A stretch of DNA of 64,000 bases from Streptomyces zhaozhouensis (GCF_900230195.1 NZ_OCNE01000001.1:186001-250000), one strand, 5' to 3'. Shown: positions 29,460-39,828, numbered from the stretch's first letter. The notes: generated by a model from the letters alone, not told the origin. Made by a program: numbers and translations.

Positions 29460-30292
29460 TCAGCGCCCGGAGCGCACGCCCCGCGCCAACTCGCCGGCCA
29501 GGGAGCGCAGTCGCGCCAGGGCGCCGGGCTCGTCGCCCTCGTGTTCGAGCACCACCTTCACGAAGGCGGAGCCCACGATCACCCCGTCCGCGAACCCGGC
29601 GACCTGCGCCGCCTGCGCCTCGTTGGAGACACCGAGGCCGACGCAGACGGGCAGTTCGGTGGTGGCCCTGGTCCGTTCGACCAGGGTGGCCGCCTGGGCG
29701 CTGACGGCGGCCCGACCGCCGGTGACGCCCATCAGCGAGGCCGCGTAGACGAAGCCGCTGCCGGCCGCCGTGATGGTGGCCAGCCGCTCGTCCCTGCTGC
29801 TCGGCGCGACCACGAACACCGTGGCGAGGGAGTGCTGTTCGGCCGCCTTGCGCCAGGCGTCGGACTCCTCGACGGGCAGGTCGGGCAGGATGCACCCGGC
29901 GCCTCCCGCCTCGGCCAGCTCCGCGGCGAAACGCTCGGGGCCGTAGCGGTCCACCGGGTTCCAGTAGGTCATCACCAGCACCGGGACGCCCGTCGCCGCG
30001 TGCACCTCGCGCACGGTGCGCAGCACGTCCGCGATCCGCACCCCGCCGCGCAGCGCGATGTCGTCGGCGGTCTGGATCACCGGGCCGTCCAGCACCGGGT
30101 CGCTGTGCGGCAGCCCGATCTCCACGATGTCGCAGCCGCCCTCCACCATGGCGGTCGCGGCGCGCACCGCGCCGTCCACGGTGGGGAAGCCGGCCGGGTA
30201 GTAGCCGACGAGCGCGGCGCGGCCGGCCGCGGCCGTGTCGGCCAGTGTGGCGCTCAGCAGGTCGAGTCGTCCGCCTGCCGTCTGCTGCTCGC

Positions 30293-30296
<4 letters not shown>
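29460..30296 (-). CDS. trpA: Tryptophan synthase alpha subunit
   Basis: 278 residues; cleaves indole-3-glycerol phosphate to indole and passes it to TrpB. Catalytic Glu and Asp sit in [26 protein letters not shown] and the phosphate-binding LGVSNEAQA and VIVGSAFVK complete the TIM barrel. GTG 30296 overlaps the trpB stop (GTGA), coupling the subunits. Confidence 0.96.
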
Positions 30297-31534
<1,238 letters not shown>

Positions 31535-31586
31535 GGGTGACTGCTGCCTTCCGGGACGGCGCGCGACTCGGGAGGCGCGCGGAGCG

Positions 31587-31606
31587 AAGCGGTACGAAGC
31601 GGTACG
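31587..31606 (-). repeat. 10-bp tandem duplication upstream of trpB
   Basis: Two abutting copies of gaagcggtac at 31587-31606 in the trpM-trpB spacer. No Trp-codon leader peptide is visible there. Confidence 0.5.
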
Positions 31607-31745
31607 AAAGCGACGGGAAACGCTTGGAACGCGCCGGGGCGCCCGGCGGGACGCCGGGGCGCGCGGTGGCGCGTGAGGGGGTGCGGGGGCGGCGCGGCGC
31701 CGTGCGACGGGGCCGCGCGTCGCGTCCCCTGGGGACGGGGGCCGG

Positions 31746-31964
31746 TCAGGCCCGGGGGGCGGCCGGCCATCGGCGACCGCTGATCTGACCGGGCTCGCAG
31801 CCGATGTGATACCGCACCCGACGGCCGAGCACCCGGCGCGCGGGCGCGCGGGGGCCGCGCGGGCGTGCGCCCCTGGCGCCGCGCACCGCTATCCGCCCGA
31901 CCGCGCGGTCGCGGCGGTCTCGGGGCGGCGCGGGGGCGCGCTCGGCGGAGGGGGCGGCGGGCAT
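31746..31964 (-). CDS. trpM: Tryptophan biosynthesis modulator TrpM
   Basis: 72 residues, strongly basic (many Arg). The C-terminal block [25 protein letters not shown] matches what I remember as the signature of the small streptomycete TrpM protein, which sits between trpC and trpB and modulates Trp synthesis. ATG 31964 is 6 bases past the trpC stop. Function beyond modulation is not established here. Confidence 0.8.
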   Translation of the reverse strand: MPAAPSAERAPAPPRDRRDRAVGRIAVRGARGARPRGPRAPARRVLGRRVRYHIGCEPGQISGRRWPAAPRA

Positions 31965-31970
31965 GACGGC

Positions 31971-32777
31971 TCAGCGCCCCTGCCGCAGGGCGGGGTGGGC
32001 GCCGGCGGCGACCAGGTCGGCGACGGCCGTGCGCGGGTCACGGCCGGTCACCAGGGACTCGCCGACTAGCACGGCGTCGGCGCCCTCGTTGGCGTAGGCG
32101 ATCAGGTCGTGCGGGCCGCGCACCCCGGACTCGGCGACCCGGACGATCCCCTCCGGGATCTCGGGCGCCACCCGCTCGAAGGTGGACCGGTCGACCTGGA
32201 GCGTGCGCAGGTCCCGGGCGTTCACCCCGATGATCCGGGCGCCGGCGTCCACCGCGCGCTCCACCTCGTCCTCGTCGTGCACCTCGACCAGGGGCGTCAG
32301 GCCGATCGACTCGGCGCGCTCCACGAGCGAGACCAGCGCCGGCTGGTCCAGCGCCGCGACGATCAGCAGCACCAGGTCCGCGCCGTGCGCGCGGGCCTCC
32401 CACAGCTGGTAGGAGGTGACGACGAAGTCCTTGCGCAGCACCGGGACGTCCACCCGGGCGCGCACCTCGGAGAGGTCCGCGAGCGAGCCGCCGAAGCGGC
32501 GGCGCTCGGTCAGCACGGAGATGGCGGCGGCGCCGCCCGCCTCGTAGTCGGCGGCGAGACCGGCCGGGTCGGCGATCGCGGCCAGCGCGCCCTTGGACGG
32601 GCTGGAGCGCTTGACCTCGCAGATGACGGTGACGCTGTCCCCCTTGAGGGCGGCCACCCCGTCCTTCGCCGGGGGGGCCGCGGCGGCGCGCTCCTTGAGC
32701 TGGTCAAGAGAGACCCGCGCCTGCCGCTCTGCGAGGTCGGCGCGGACTCCCTCGATGATCTCGTCGAGCACACTCAC
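31971..32777 (-). CDS. trpC: Indole-3-glycerol phosphate synthase
   Basis: 268 residues. Conserved barrel segments: [104 protein letters not shown] 32777 has AGGAAGGGG about ten bases upstream. First gene of the trpC-trpM-trpB-trpA run; a promoter-like TACTAT lies upstream. No TrpF is encoded nearby; PriA at 58151 should supply that step. Confidence 0.95.
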   Translation of the reverse strand: MSVLDEIIEGVRADLAERQARVSLDQLKERAAAAPPAKDGVAALKGDSVTVICEVKRSSPSKGALAAIADPAGLAADYEAGGAAAISVLTERRRFGGSLADLSEVRARVDVPVLRKDFVVTSYQLWEARAHGADLVLLIVAALDQPALVSLVERAESIGLTPLVEVHDEDEVERAVDAGARIIGVNARDLRTLQVDRSTFERVAPEIPEGIVRVAESGVRGPHDLIAYANEGADAVLVGESLVTGRDPRTAVADLVAAGAHPALRQGR

Positions 32778-32800
32778 GCGACCGGCCCCTTCCTGTCGGT

Positions 32801-32828
32801 GTGGGGAGAGCAATCCCCACCGATAGTA
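32801..32828 (-). promoter_or_regulatory. -10 element and 5' hairpin before trpC
   Basis: On the minus strand TACTAT (32823-32828) is followed by a perfect 7-bp stem GTGGGGA (32801-32807) / TCCCCAC (32814-32820). The hairpin overlaps the predicted transcript start, so it may be an operator dyad or a 5' stabilising stem. Confidence 0.45.
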
Positions 32829-33011
32829 TCCGCCGCCCGCCGCCCCCTCACCACCCGCCCACGCAGAACGCAGGGACCTGCACCCACCCCGCGAAACCCC
32901 TGGTCAGCGCGGTATCGACCCGCTCAAGAGCCGCGCTCGGCCCACCGCCCCACCCCGCACCGGGGCGCGGGCGGCCACCCGCCCCACCGGGCGGGACCGC
33001 CGTCGTCGCCC

Positions 33012-33425
33012 CTACCCCCCGGGCGCGAGGAACGCGCCGGGCGGCACGTTGCGCAGCAGCGTGAACGCCGTCGCGCCGGCCAGCGCCGTCCACCCGGCCC
33101 AGGCCGGCGGAGTCACCCGCCACGAGACGCCGGCCAGGGCCGCGGCCAGCCACGCCAGCAGCCCCAGCCCGACGAGCACCCCGCCGACGACCACCAACGC
33201 GTTCGCGTGCCACGCCGCCGACCACTCCCCGTGCGCCAGGGCGTGCACGGCCCGCAACCCGCCGCACCCCGGGCAGTGCACGCCCCACCCGGTCAGCAGC
33301 GGACAGGGCGGGAAGCTCCCGGCCCGCGTCGGGTCCCTGACCACGACGCAACCGACCGCCGCGCCCCCCAGGGCGACGGCGGCCAGTGGTGCTCCCGCGT
33401 CGAGAAGTCGCTGTCGTTGCCGCAT
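33012..33425 (-). CDS. DUF2752 membrane protein
   Basis: 137 residues with three predicted spans. The DUF2752 hallmark HCPGCGGLRAVHALAHGEWSAAWHANAL (CPxCGxxR) is present. Function unknown. ATG 33425. It lies in the trp region between the HGxxPAAW gene and trpC, where the same kind of gene occurs in other streptomycetes. Confidence 0.88.
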   Translation of the reverse strand: MRQRQRLLDAGAPLAAVALGGAAVGCVVVRDPTRAGSFPPCPLLTGWGVHCPGCGGLRAVHALAHGEWSAAWHANALVVVGGVLVGLGLLAWLAAALAGVSWRVTPPAWAGWTALAGATAFTLLRNVPPGAFLAPGG

Positions 33426-33488
33426 GTGACCAGTCTCACCACCGCCGCGGCACCGCGCGTGCGGAAGTGGGCCGGTCGGCGGCCCCCG

Positions 33489-33767
33489 TCAGCCGGCGGC
33501 GGCCGGCGTCGCCGGCTCGACGACCGGCGCGGGCTCGGCCGCGACGGCCGGCTTCGCGGCCCGCGCCGGGGCCGGCTGCTGGCCGAGGCCCATCGCCCGC
33601 ATCACGAGACCGACCACGCCGGCCAGCACCAGCACCACACCGCTGGCCGCGACGCCCCACGGCTGCGCGACGACGGTGAAGTAGCTGCCGAGGCAGAACC
33701 CGATGAAGGCGATGGTCACCGCCGTCCAGGCGGCAGGGGTGTGTCCGTGGTCGTGCTGGCCCGCCAT
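33489..33767 (-). CDS. HGxxPAAW family small membrane protein
   Basis: 92 residues. It starts with MAGQHDHGHTPAAWTAV, the defining HGxxPAAW motif, followed by two spans (IAFIGFCLGSYFTVVA; ASGVVLVLAGVVGLVMRAM) and an Ala/Pro-rich tail. ATG 33767 has GAGGAG five bases upstream. Unknown function; found beside trp genes in actinobacteria. Confidence 0.88.
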   Translation of the reverse strand: MAGQHDHGHTPAAWTAVTIAFIGFCLGSYFTVVAQPWGVAASGVVLVLAGVVGLVMRAMGLGQQPAPARAAKPAVAAEPAPVVEPATPAAAG

Positions 33768-33898
33768 GTGCGCTCCTCTGGGAAAGAAAAGGTGCCGGGC
33801 GCTCACGTCCCGCGCCCCCCTCCATTGTGGCAGGCCGTTCACGGCGTGACGGGTGGGGTGCGTCACCACGCGCCCCGGGGCGGCACGGGGCCGGCCGG

Positions 33899-34516
33899 TC
33901 AGGTGGGGTCCTCGCCCCGGTCCAGCGCGCGCCAGATGTCCTCGGGCCGCTCGGGGTCGCCCGCGCCGCCGCGACCGCCCCGCCGGCCGCGCGCCTCGCG
34001 GCCGCCGCGCTCGTAACGGCTGGACATGGCCGGCCACTGCCGGCCGTAGCTCAGCGCCAACAGGCCGGCGCACAGCAGCAACAGCCCGCCCAACGCGGAG
34101 AACCAGGGCCAGCCGGTGTGGCTCACCGAGGTCACCGCCACGTCCGAGATGCCCATCGCCTCGGCCGCCGCGCGGTCCAGCGCCTCCGTGTCGCCGTAGC
34201 CCAGCAGCGCGGCGCCGATCGAGCCGGCGCCGCTGAGCGCCAGCACCGAGGCCACCACGAACCGGCCGGTGCCGCGCACCGCGAAGACCGCGACCAGCGC
34301 GGCGAGGCCGACCAGCGCCAACGCGCTCGGCAGCCCGGAGACCGCGCTCCCGCTGGCCGTCACCGGCAGCTCGCCGCCGCCGCCCTGGGCATCCCCCTCG
34401 CCCCAGGTCTGACCGGCCGAGACCAGCACGACGGCTGCCCCGGCCGCGCCGCTCAGCAGCGCCGCGCCGAGTGCACGGCGCGACACCCTGGCACTGTCGG
34501 ACGGGTTTCGGCTCAC
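33899..34516 (-). CDS. Trp-operon associated membrane protein (TIGR02234 family)
   Basis: 205 residues with four predicted spans, an SAGQTWG stretch in the first outer loop, and a Gly/Arg/Glu-rich cytoplasmic tail. GTG 34516 overlaps the trpE stop (GTGA), so it is translationally coupled to trpE; this position is characteristic of the family. Role unknown. Confidence 0.88.
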   Translation of the reverse strand: MSRNPSDSARVSRRALGAALLSGAAGAAVVLVSAGQTWGEGDAQGGGGELPVTASGSAVSGLPSALALVGLAALVAVFAVRGTGRFVVASVLALSGAGSIGAALLGYGDTEALDRAAAEAMGISDVAVTSVSHTGWPWFSALGGLLLLCAGLLALSYGRQWPAMSSRYERGGREARGRRGGRGGAGDPERPEDIWRALDRGEDPT

Positions 34517-36039
34517 GCTTCCACGCTACCGCGCAACCTCCCGGCCGTGGCCACCGCCCTGAGCACGGCCGCCGCCTTGTTGGCGCACTCGGTGTCCTCG
34601 GCGACCGGATCGGAGTCCGCGACCACCCCCGCGCCGGCCTGCACATGGGCCACGCCGTCCCGCAGCACGGCGGTGCGGATGGCGATCGCGGTGTCCGCGT
34701 CGCCCGCGAAGTCGAGGTAGCCGACGCAGCCCCCGTAGACCCCCCGCCGGGTCGGCTCCAGCTCTTCGATGATCTCCATGGCGCGCGGCTTCGGCGCGCC
34801 CGAGAGCGTGCCGGCCGGGAAGCAGGCGGTGAGCGCGTCGAACGCGGTGCGGCCCTCGGCCAACTGCCCCGTGACCGTGGAGACGATGTGCATCACGTGG
34901 CTGTACCGCTCGACCGACATGAAGTCGACGACCTCGACGGTGCCGGGCACCGAGACCCGCCCGAGGTCGTTGCGGCCGAGGTCGACGAGCATCAGGTGCT
35001 CGGCGCGCTCCTTGGGGTCGGCCAGCAGCTCGGCGCCGAGCGCCGCGTCCTCGCCCGGGGTCGCCCCGCGCGGCCTGGTGCCCGCGATGGGGTGCAGCAT
35101 GGCGCGGCCCTCCGTCACCTTGACCAGGGCCTCGGGGCTGGAGCCGACCACGTCGAAGCCGCTCTCCCCCGCCTCGCCCGCGAACCGGAAGAGATACATG
35201 TAGGGGCTCGGGTTGGTGGTGCGCAGCACCCGGTAGACGTCCAGCGCGCCGGCGGCGCACGGCGTCTCGAACCGCTGGGAGGGCACCACCTGGAACGCGT
35301 CGCCCGCCCGCACGTACTCCTTCACCGCCTCCACGGCGCTCCGGTACCGCTCCCCGCCGAACCTCGCGGTGAAGGGCGGCAGTTCGCTGGGCGGCAGCGC
35401 GACGGCGCTCATCGCGACCGGACGCGTCAGGTCGGCGGCCATGGCGTCCAGCCGCGCCACCGCGTCGGCGTGCACCTCGGCGAGCCGCTCCTCGTCCTCG
35501 CCGAGCGGCAGGTCGCTGAAGGCGTTGGCGATCAGCAGCACCGTGCCGTCGCGGTGGTCGAGCACCGCGAGATCGGAGGCGAGGAGCATCGTCAGCTCGG
35601 GCAGCCGCAGGTCGTCCACCGTGTCCTCGCCGATGGACTCCAGCCGGCGCACCACGTCGTAGCCGAGATAGCCGACGAGCCCCCCGGTGAACGGCGGCAG
35701 CTCCGGGTCGCGCGGCGTGTGCAGCACCCGCAGCGTCTCCCGCAGCACGGTCAACGGGTCCCCCTCCACCGGCACCCCGACCGGCGGCCTGCCGACCCAG
35801 TGCGCCTGCCCGTCACGCACGGTGAGCGTGGCCGCGCTGCGCACGCCGACGAAGGAGTAACGGGACCAGGTGCGGCCGTTCTCCGCGGACTCCAGCAGGA
35901 ACGTGCCGGGCCGGCCGGCGGCCAGCTTGCGGTACAGGCCGACCGGGGTGTCGCCGTCGGCGAGGAGGCGACGGGTCACCGGGATGACCCGGCGTTCCTT
36001 GGCGAGCACCCGGAAACGGTCGATGTCCTCAGTGGTCAT
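34513..36039 (-). CDS. trpE: Anthranilate synthase component I
   Basis: 508 residues; makes anthranilate from chorismate with a glutamine amidotransferase partner (trpG, not in the window). LLES at 48-51 is the Trp feedback-binding motif. Catalytic-domain segments include YVRAGDAFQVVPSQRFE, GSSPEALVKV, HPIAGTRPRG, LVDLGRNDLGRVS and AFPAGT-like CFPAGTLSGAPKPRAMEII. ATG 36039. 72 bases separate it from hisI on the same strand, so the two may share a transcript. No Trp leader peptide was seen. Confidence 0.96.
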   Translation of the reverse strand: MTTEDIDRFRVLAKERRVIPVTRRLLADGDTPVGLYRKLAAGRPGTFLLESAENGRTWSRYSFVGVRSAATLTVRDGQAHWVGRPPVGVPVEGDPLTVLRETLRVLHTPRDPELPPFTGGLVGYLGYDVVRRLESIGEDTVDDLRLPELTMLLASDLAVLDHRDGTVLLIANAFSDLPLGEDEERLAEVHADAVARLDAMAADLTRPVAMSAVALPPSELPPFTARFGGERYRSAVEAVKEYVRAGDAFQVVPSQRFETPCAAGALDVYRVLRTTNPSPYMYLFRFAGEAGESGFDVVGSSPEALVKVTEGRAMLHPIAGTRPRGATPGEDAALGAELLADPKERAEHLMLVDLGRNDLGRVSVPGTVEVVDFMSVERYSHVMHIVSTVTGQLAEGRTAFDALTACFPAGTLSGAPKPRAMEIIEELEPTRRGVYGGCVGYLDFAGDADTAIAIRTAVLRDGVAHVQAGAGVVADSDPVAEDTECANKAAAVLRAVATAGRLRGSVEA

Positions 36040-36111
36040 GGCCGTTGAGCCTAGGCGACACCGCTGACAGCGGGCGACCCTCCGGGCCGCCGGGAACGCT
36101 CCGCGCGCCGG

Positions 36112-36489
36112 TCAGGCGGTCTCCGCGCCCCCGCCGAGCGGCAGTTCGTCGGCGTCGAAGCAGGTGCGGTCACCGGTGTGGCAGGCCGCGCCGACCTGGT
36201 CGACCCTGACCAGCACGGTGTCCCCGTCGCAGTCCAGCGCGACCGACTTGACGTGCTGCACGTGGCCCGAGGTGTCGCCCTTGGCCCAGTACTCCCGGCG
36301 GCTGCGGCTGTAGTACGTGCAACGGCCGGTGACCAGCGTGCGGCGCAGGGCCTCGTCGTCCATCCAGCCGAGCATCAGCACCTCTCCGGTGTCGTGCTGC
36401 TGGGCGATCGCGGGGAAGAGGCCGTCGGCGTTCCGCTTGAGGCGCGCGGCGATCTCGGGGGCGAGCCGAGGGGGCGGGGTGCGGGACAT
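36112..36489 (-). CDS. hisI: Phosphoribosyl-AMP cyclohydrolase
   Basis: 125 residues, third step of histidine synthesis. Metal-binding and active-site segments are [60 protein letters not shown] 36489 has no clear ribosome-binding site and AGAATG lies about seven bases upstream, so a leaderless mRNA is possible. Separate from the main his operon at 56986-62750. Confidence 0.94.
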   Translation of the reverse strand: MSRTPPPRLAPEIAARLKRNADGLFPAIAQQHDTGEVLMLGWMDDEALRRTLVTGRCTYYSRSRREYWAKGDTSGHVQHVKSVALDCDGDTVLVRVDQVGAACHTGDRTCFDADELPLGGGAETA

Positions 36490-36548
36490 GGCCCCATTCT
36501 GCCTCGCGCCGGGGCCCGTGACGGGCGCGTCCGCGCGGTTACGCTGCG

Positions 36549-36571
36549 TTGTCAGCGGGAGGTCATACCCT
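36549..36571 (+). promoter_or_regulatory. DNA-damage type promoter (one mismatch) before the TIGR03085 gene
   Basis: TTGTCAGCG (36549-36557), 8 bases, TACCCT (36566-36571). It differs from TTGTCRGTG-N8-TAnnnT only at the eighth base (C for T). The ATG is at 36578, six bases after the -10, the same geometry as the VOC gene, implying a leaderless mRNA. Confidence 0.5.
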
Positions 36572-36577
36572 GGGGTC

Positions 36578-37213
36578 ATGTCTACCCATGCCAAGCGTGA
36601 ACGCCTGTTGCTCGCCGATCTGTTGGAGTCCGCCGGGCCGGAGGCCCCCACCCTGTGCGAGGGGTGGACCACCCGGGATCTGGCCGCCCACCTCGTGGTC
36701 CGGGAGCGCCGGGCCGACGCGGCCGGCGGGCTGGTGATCAAGCCGCTGGCCGCCAGGGGCGAGCGGGTGCGGGGCGAGTTCGCGGCCCGCCCGTACGACG
36801 AGTTGGTCCAGATGTTCAGGTCCGGTCCCTCGAAGGTCTCGCCGTTCTCGCTGAAGCAGGTCGACGAGGCGGCGAACACGGTGGAGTTCTTCGTGCACGG
36901 CGAGGACGTCCGCAGGACCGGGCTGGAGTGGAAGCCCCGCTCGCTCGACCCGGTCTTCGCCGACGCGCTGTGGCGCCGGCTGGAGTCCTCGGGCCGGATG
37001 CTGGGCCGCCGCAGTCCGGTCGGCCTGGTGCTGCGCCGGCCCAACGGGCAGACGGTCGTGGCGCACAAGGGCACCCCGGTCGTGACGGTGACCGGCGAGC
37101 CGAGCGAGCTGCTGCTGTTCGCCTTCGGCCGGCAGCGGGTGGCGAAGGTCGAGTTCGACGGCGAGGAGGAGGCGGTCGCGCGGGCCAGGGAGGCGAAGCT
37201 CGGCCTCGCCTGA
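36578..37213 (+). CDS. TIGR03085 family DinB-like metal-binding protein
   Basis: 211 residues. The N-terminal four-helix part has [24 protein letters not shown] with the metal-binding His of the DinB/maleylpyruvate isomerase superfamily, and [14 protein letters not shown] with a second His; the C-terminus ([30 protein letters not shown]) is the usual add-on domain. Members of the superfamily act in mycothiol-linked chemistry, but this subgroup has no known substrate. ATG 36578 lies directly after a promoter -10. Confidence 0.85.
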   Translation: MSTHAKRERLLLADLLESAGPEAPTLCEGWTTRDLAAHLVVRERRADAAGGLVIKPLAARGERVRGEFAARPYDELVQMFRSGPSKVSPFSLKQVDEAANTVEFFVHGEDVRRTGLEWKPRSLDPVFADALWRRLESSGRMLGRRSPVGLVLRRPNGQTVVAHKGTPVVTVTGEPSELLLFAFGRQRVAKVEFDGEEEAVARAREAKLGLA

Positions 37214-37225
37214 GCGCGCGGCGGT

Positions 37226-37251
37226 CGCCGGTGCGCCCGGGCGCACCGGCG
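37226..37251. terminator. Perfect 26-bp palindrome, bidirectional terminator
   Basis: The 26 bases read the same on both strands, starting CGCCGGTGCGCCC. It sits 13 bases after the TIGR03085 stop and 39 bases before the convergent secreted-protein stop. Confidence 0.75.
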
Positions 37252-37289
37252 CCGCCCCCGCGACGGTGGCGGTAGGGCCGGTCGGGCCG

Positions 37290-37823
37290 TCAGGCGCCGA
37301 CCCGCGCGCAGAGGTCGTCGACCCCGCCCGCGGCCTGGGTGACGGTGCGGTAGCCGTCGGCGTCTATCTCCAGGGTGAACAGGCCGTCGACGGTGTAGAG
37401 GCCGCGGCCCAGGTTGCCGCCGTGCTCCGCGACGCCGACCAGCACCGGCCCGGCCACCGACCAGTGCTCGGAGCCGTCGGTCCCGTAGCGCACCAGCGCG
37501 GTCCCGCCGATGTCCGTGTCGTGGGTGGCGCCGGTGTCGTCGTTGGTCACGCGCACCACCAGCGGCCCCCGGTAGAGCACCGTGGCCGGCGTCCCGTCCG
37601 CGTGGGCGGCCAGCACCAGCCGCTCGACCTCGTCCACCACCGGCACGCCGCTGACCGGCGCGTCGCAGCGCTCCCCCGCCGGCATCTCCCACGGCGCGGA
37701 GGGCGCCGGCTCCCAGCCCCCGCCGTCCGTCCCGGTGGTGGCCCCGGCCGGGGCGGTCGCCCCCAGCAGCAGGGCGGCGACGGCCGCCGTCAGCAAGGGG
37801 GCCCGCCTGTTCCTCAGTCGCAT
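37290..37823 (-). CDS. Secreted protein of unknown function
   Basis: 177 residues. A Sec signal peptide ([30 protein letters not shown]) likely cleaved near residue 29. The mature part has two Cys ([11 protein letters not shown] near its start and DDLCARVGA at its end) that may form a disulfide, and beta-rich segments ([53 protein letters not shown]). No family recognised. ATG 37823 has GGGAG seven bases upstream. Confidence 0.8.
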   Translation of the reverse strand: MRLRNRRAPLLTAAVAALLLGATAPAGATTGTDGGGWEPAPSAPWEMPAGERCDAPVSGVPVVDEVERLVLAAHADGTPATVLYRGPLVVRVTNDDTGATHDTDIGGTALVRYGTDGSEHWSVAGPVLVGVAEHGGNLGRGLYTVDGLFTLEIDADGYRTVTQAAGGVDDLCARVGA

Positions 37824-37990
37824 CCGTCTCTCCCGTTCGGTGTGCCCGACGCGGCGCGCTCCGGCGCGCACGCCCCTCGCGCCCCGCGTCCCGCGCGGGC
37901 GCCGGCGCCCGGTTGACGCCCGGATGAACAGCCGTCGACGGCTCACCCACCTTGCCCACGCCCCGTCAACCTAGGTCATACGTTTGCCGG

Positions 37991-39538
37991 GTGGACATCC
38001 TTCGGTGGGACGTCTTCCTCACCGTCCTCGGTGTGGTGGTCCCCATCCTCGCCGCGCTCTACGAGTTCGTCTTCGTCGGCCGCAAGCGCCTCGGCTACCG
38101 CGTGCAGATGGACACCATCGCCAGCGACGAGGTGCACTCGGCGTACGCCGGCGCGCTGCAACGGCTGGAACGGGACGGCGGCACGCCGTTGCTCGACCCC
38201 TCGTTCGTGCTGCTGCGCTTCGAGAACAACGGCGCCACCCACATCGACGAGTCCGACTACGCGGTCCTGGACGACGACCGCGTCGGCATCCGCGTCGTCT
38301 TCCCCGACCGACGGGTGGCCGGACTGGTCGTCACCGAGCTGAGCCACCCCTATCTGCGGCCGTCGTTCGAGGGCGACTCGGGGCTGCATGTCAGGAACGG
38401 GGTCATCCAGTTGCCCCGGGTCCCGATGAACAGGGGCACCCACTACAAGGTGTTGGCCGCGTTGGAGCGCGAGCCGGGCGCGACCCGGGCGGCGGGCGCC
38501 GAGTTCGCGCCCCCCAAGGTGATCGGCGGGATCAAGGGCGGCGTCGGCTCGGGCGACATCCCGGAGACACGGAGCCGCACCGGCACCTCGGTGCCGGCCA
38601 TCTCGTTGGTCTGCTTCCTGATGGTCATCATCGTCACGCAGTCGCTCCTCTCGCTCCGCGACGAGAACGCGCCGCTGGACTGCGCCTCGGGTGAGCTGGC
38701 CCTGACCGGTTCCACGGCGTTCGCGCCGGTGCTGGAGGAGGCGGCGACCGCCTACGAGGACACCTGCCCCGGCTCCCGCATCACCGTCACCGCCGACGGC
38801 AGCGCCAACGGTCTGAACGCGCTGGAATCCGCCGGCCGGGAGCACGAGCGGGGCGAGCCGTCCATGCTGGCGTTCTCCGACGGCCCGAAGGGCGACGGCC
38901 ACCCCCGGCTGCTGCCGCGCCCCGTCGCGCTCTCCCTCTTCACTCTGGTGATCAACGAGGAGGCGGGCGTCCTGGACCTCACCCCCGAGCAGGTCAGGGC
39001 GATCTTCGAGGGACGCCTGACCAACTGGGGCGAGCTGGGCGGCGAGGACGTGCCGATCCGCCTGGTCGGCCGGGACGACAAGTCCGGCACCCGGCGGGTC
39101 CTCCAGCAGCGGGTGCTCGACGGCTTCCGCGAGCCAGGCAGCACCTCGGACAACTGCCGCGACCGCGATCCGGGCGCACGCGACCGGCTGACCCGCTGCG
39201 AACGCGACGCGACGCCCGAGGTGTTGGACACGGTGGCCGAGACGCCGGGCGCGCTCGGCTACGCCGAGCTGGGCGCGGCCCAGGAACGCGAGAACCTGCC
39301 CCGCGTCAGGCTCTCCGGCCACGAGGCGTCGACGGAGGCCGCCGACTACGGGGCCTACCCGTTCTGGGAGACCGAGTACGCCTACACCTACGGCGAGTTG
39401 CCGGCGAAGTCGCTGGCCGCGAGCTTTCTGCGCTATCTGACCGACGAGGTCGGCCGCGACCTCGTCCGCGCCCACGGCCACCGCCCCTGCACGGAGCTCC
39501 AGAACCCGGTCCTGTGCCGGCCGGTCGCCCAGGGGTGA
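37991..39538 (+). CDS. Two-TM membrane protein with extracellular PstS-like binding domain
   Basis: 515 residues. Span 1 (~8-28, FLTVLGVVVPILAALYEFVFV), then a ~170-residue cytoplasmic domain of unrecognised type (RLGYRVQMDTIASDEVHSAYAGAL, SFVLLRFENNGATHIDESDY), span 2 (~204-222, VPAISLVCFLMVIIVTQSLLSL), then a phosphate-binding-like domain: LALTGSTAFAPVLEEAA, ADGSANGLNAL, LTPEQVRAIFEGRLTNWGELGG, DDKSGTRRVLQQ, AETPGALGYAELG. Unlike transporter PstS proteins it is membrane-tethered with an inner domain and has no permease neighbours, suggesting a sensor or regulator. GTG 37991 has no ribosome-binding site; CATACGT lies about ten bases upstream. The two middle Cys may form a disulfide. Confidence 0.85.
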   Translation: MDILRWDVFLTVLGVVVPILAALYEFVFVGRKRLGYRVQMDTIASDEVHSAYAGALQRLERDGGTPLLDPSFVLLRFENNGATHIDESDYAVLDDDRVGIRVVFPDRRVAGLVVTELSHPYLRPSFEGDSGLHVRNGVIQLPRVPMNRGTHYKVLAALEREPGATRAAGAEFAPPKVIGGIKGGVGSGDIPETRSRTGTSVPAISLVCFLMVIIVTQSLLSLRDENAPLDCASGELALTGSTAFAPVLEEAATAYEDTCPGSRITVTADGSANGLNALESAGREHERGEPSMLAFSDGPKGDGHPRLLPRPVALSLFTLVINEEAGVLDLTPEQVRAIFEGRLTNWGELGGEDVPIRLVGRDDKSGTRRVLQQRVLDGFREPGSTSDNCRDRDPGARDRLTRCERDATPEVLDTVAETPGALGYAELGAAQERENLPRVRLSGHEASTEAADYGAYPFWETEYAYTYGELPAKSLAASFLRYLTDEVGRDLVRAHGHRPCTELQNPVLCRPVAQG

Positions 39539-39576
39539 GGCACCGTCCCGCGATACCCGGATCGGAGGGCGTTCAA

Positions 39577-39588
39577 TGAAGCGTTTCA
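39577..39588. promoter_or_regulatory. LacI-type palindrome, distal copy
   Basis: TGAAGCGTTTCA, CG-centred, 5 of 6 pairs matching. Shares the TGAAnCGnTTCA pattern with the proximal copy. Confidence 0.5.
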
Positions 39589-39816
39589 CGCCCATGGCCC
39601 GCCCCGGGGAGCCGGCTGCGCCGCGCCTCGTTCGACACTGCGGACGCGCGGCGCGGCACACGGCGGGCGGGGTGCCGTGCGGCCTGCACACCCCTTGACG
39701 GGGACGAGTTGGCGTTGCCAGACTCCGGGGACCCGAGCGCTCGCCGATCACCCAGGGGGGCGGGTGCTGGGGCCCCCTTCCCGATCGCTGAGCCGCGCCG
39801 TTTTCCGGCCATTAAA

Positions 39817-39828
39817 TGAATCGATTCA
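39817..39828. promoter_or_regulatory. LacI-type palindrome, proximal copy
   Basis: TGAATCGATTCA, a perfect 12-bp palindrome 45 bases before the binding-protein ATG, in an AT-rich patch. Two copies could allow looping repression. Confidence 0.55.

Noticed and set aside
32787-32800. TGTCGGTG near trpC as a further DNA-damage promoter
   Set aside because: The eight-base spacer is not followed by TAnnnT, and the orientation points away from trpC.
34513-36111. Trp attenuator before trpE
   Set aside because: Only 72 bases separate trpE from hisI and no short frame with tandem Trp codons or competing hairpins is visible.
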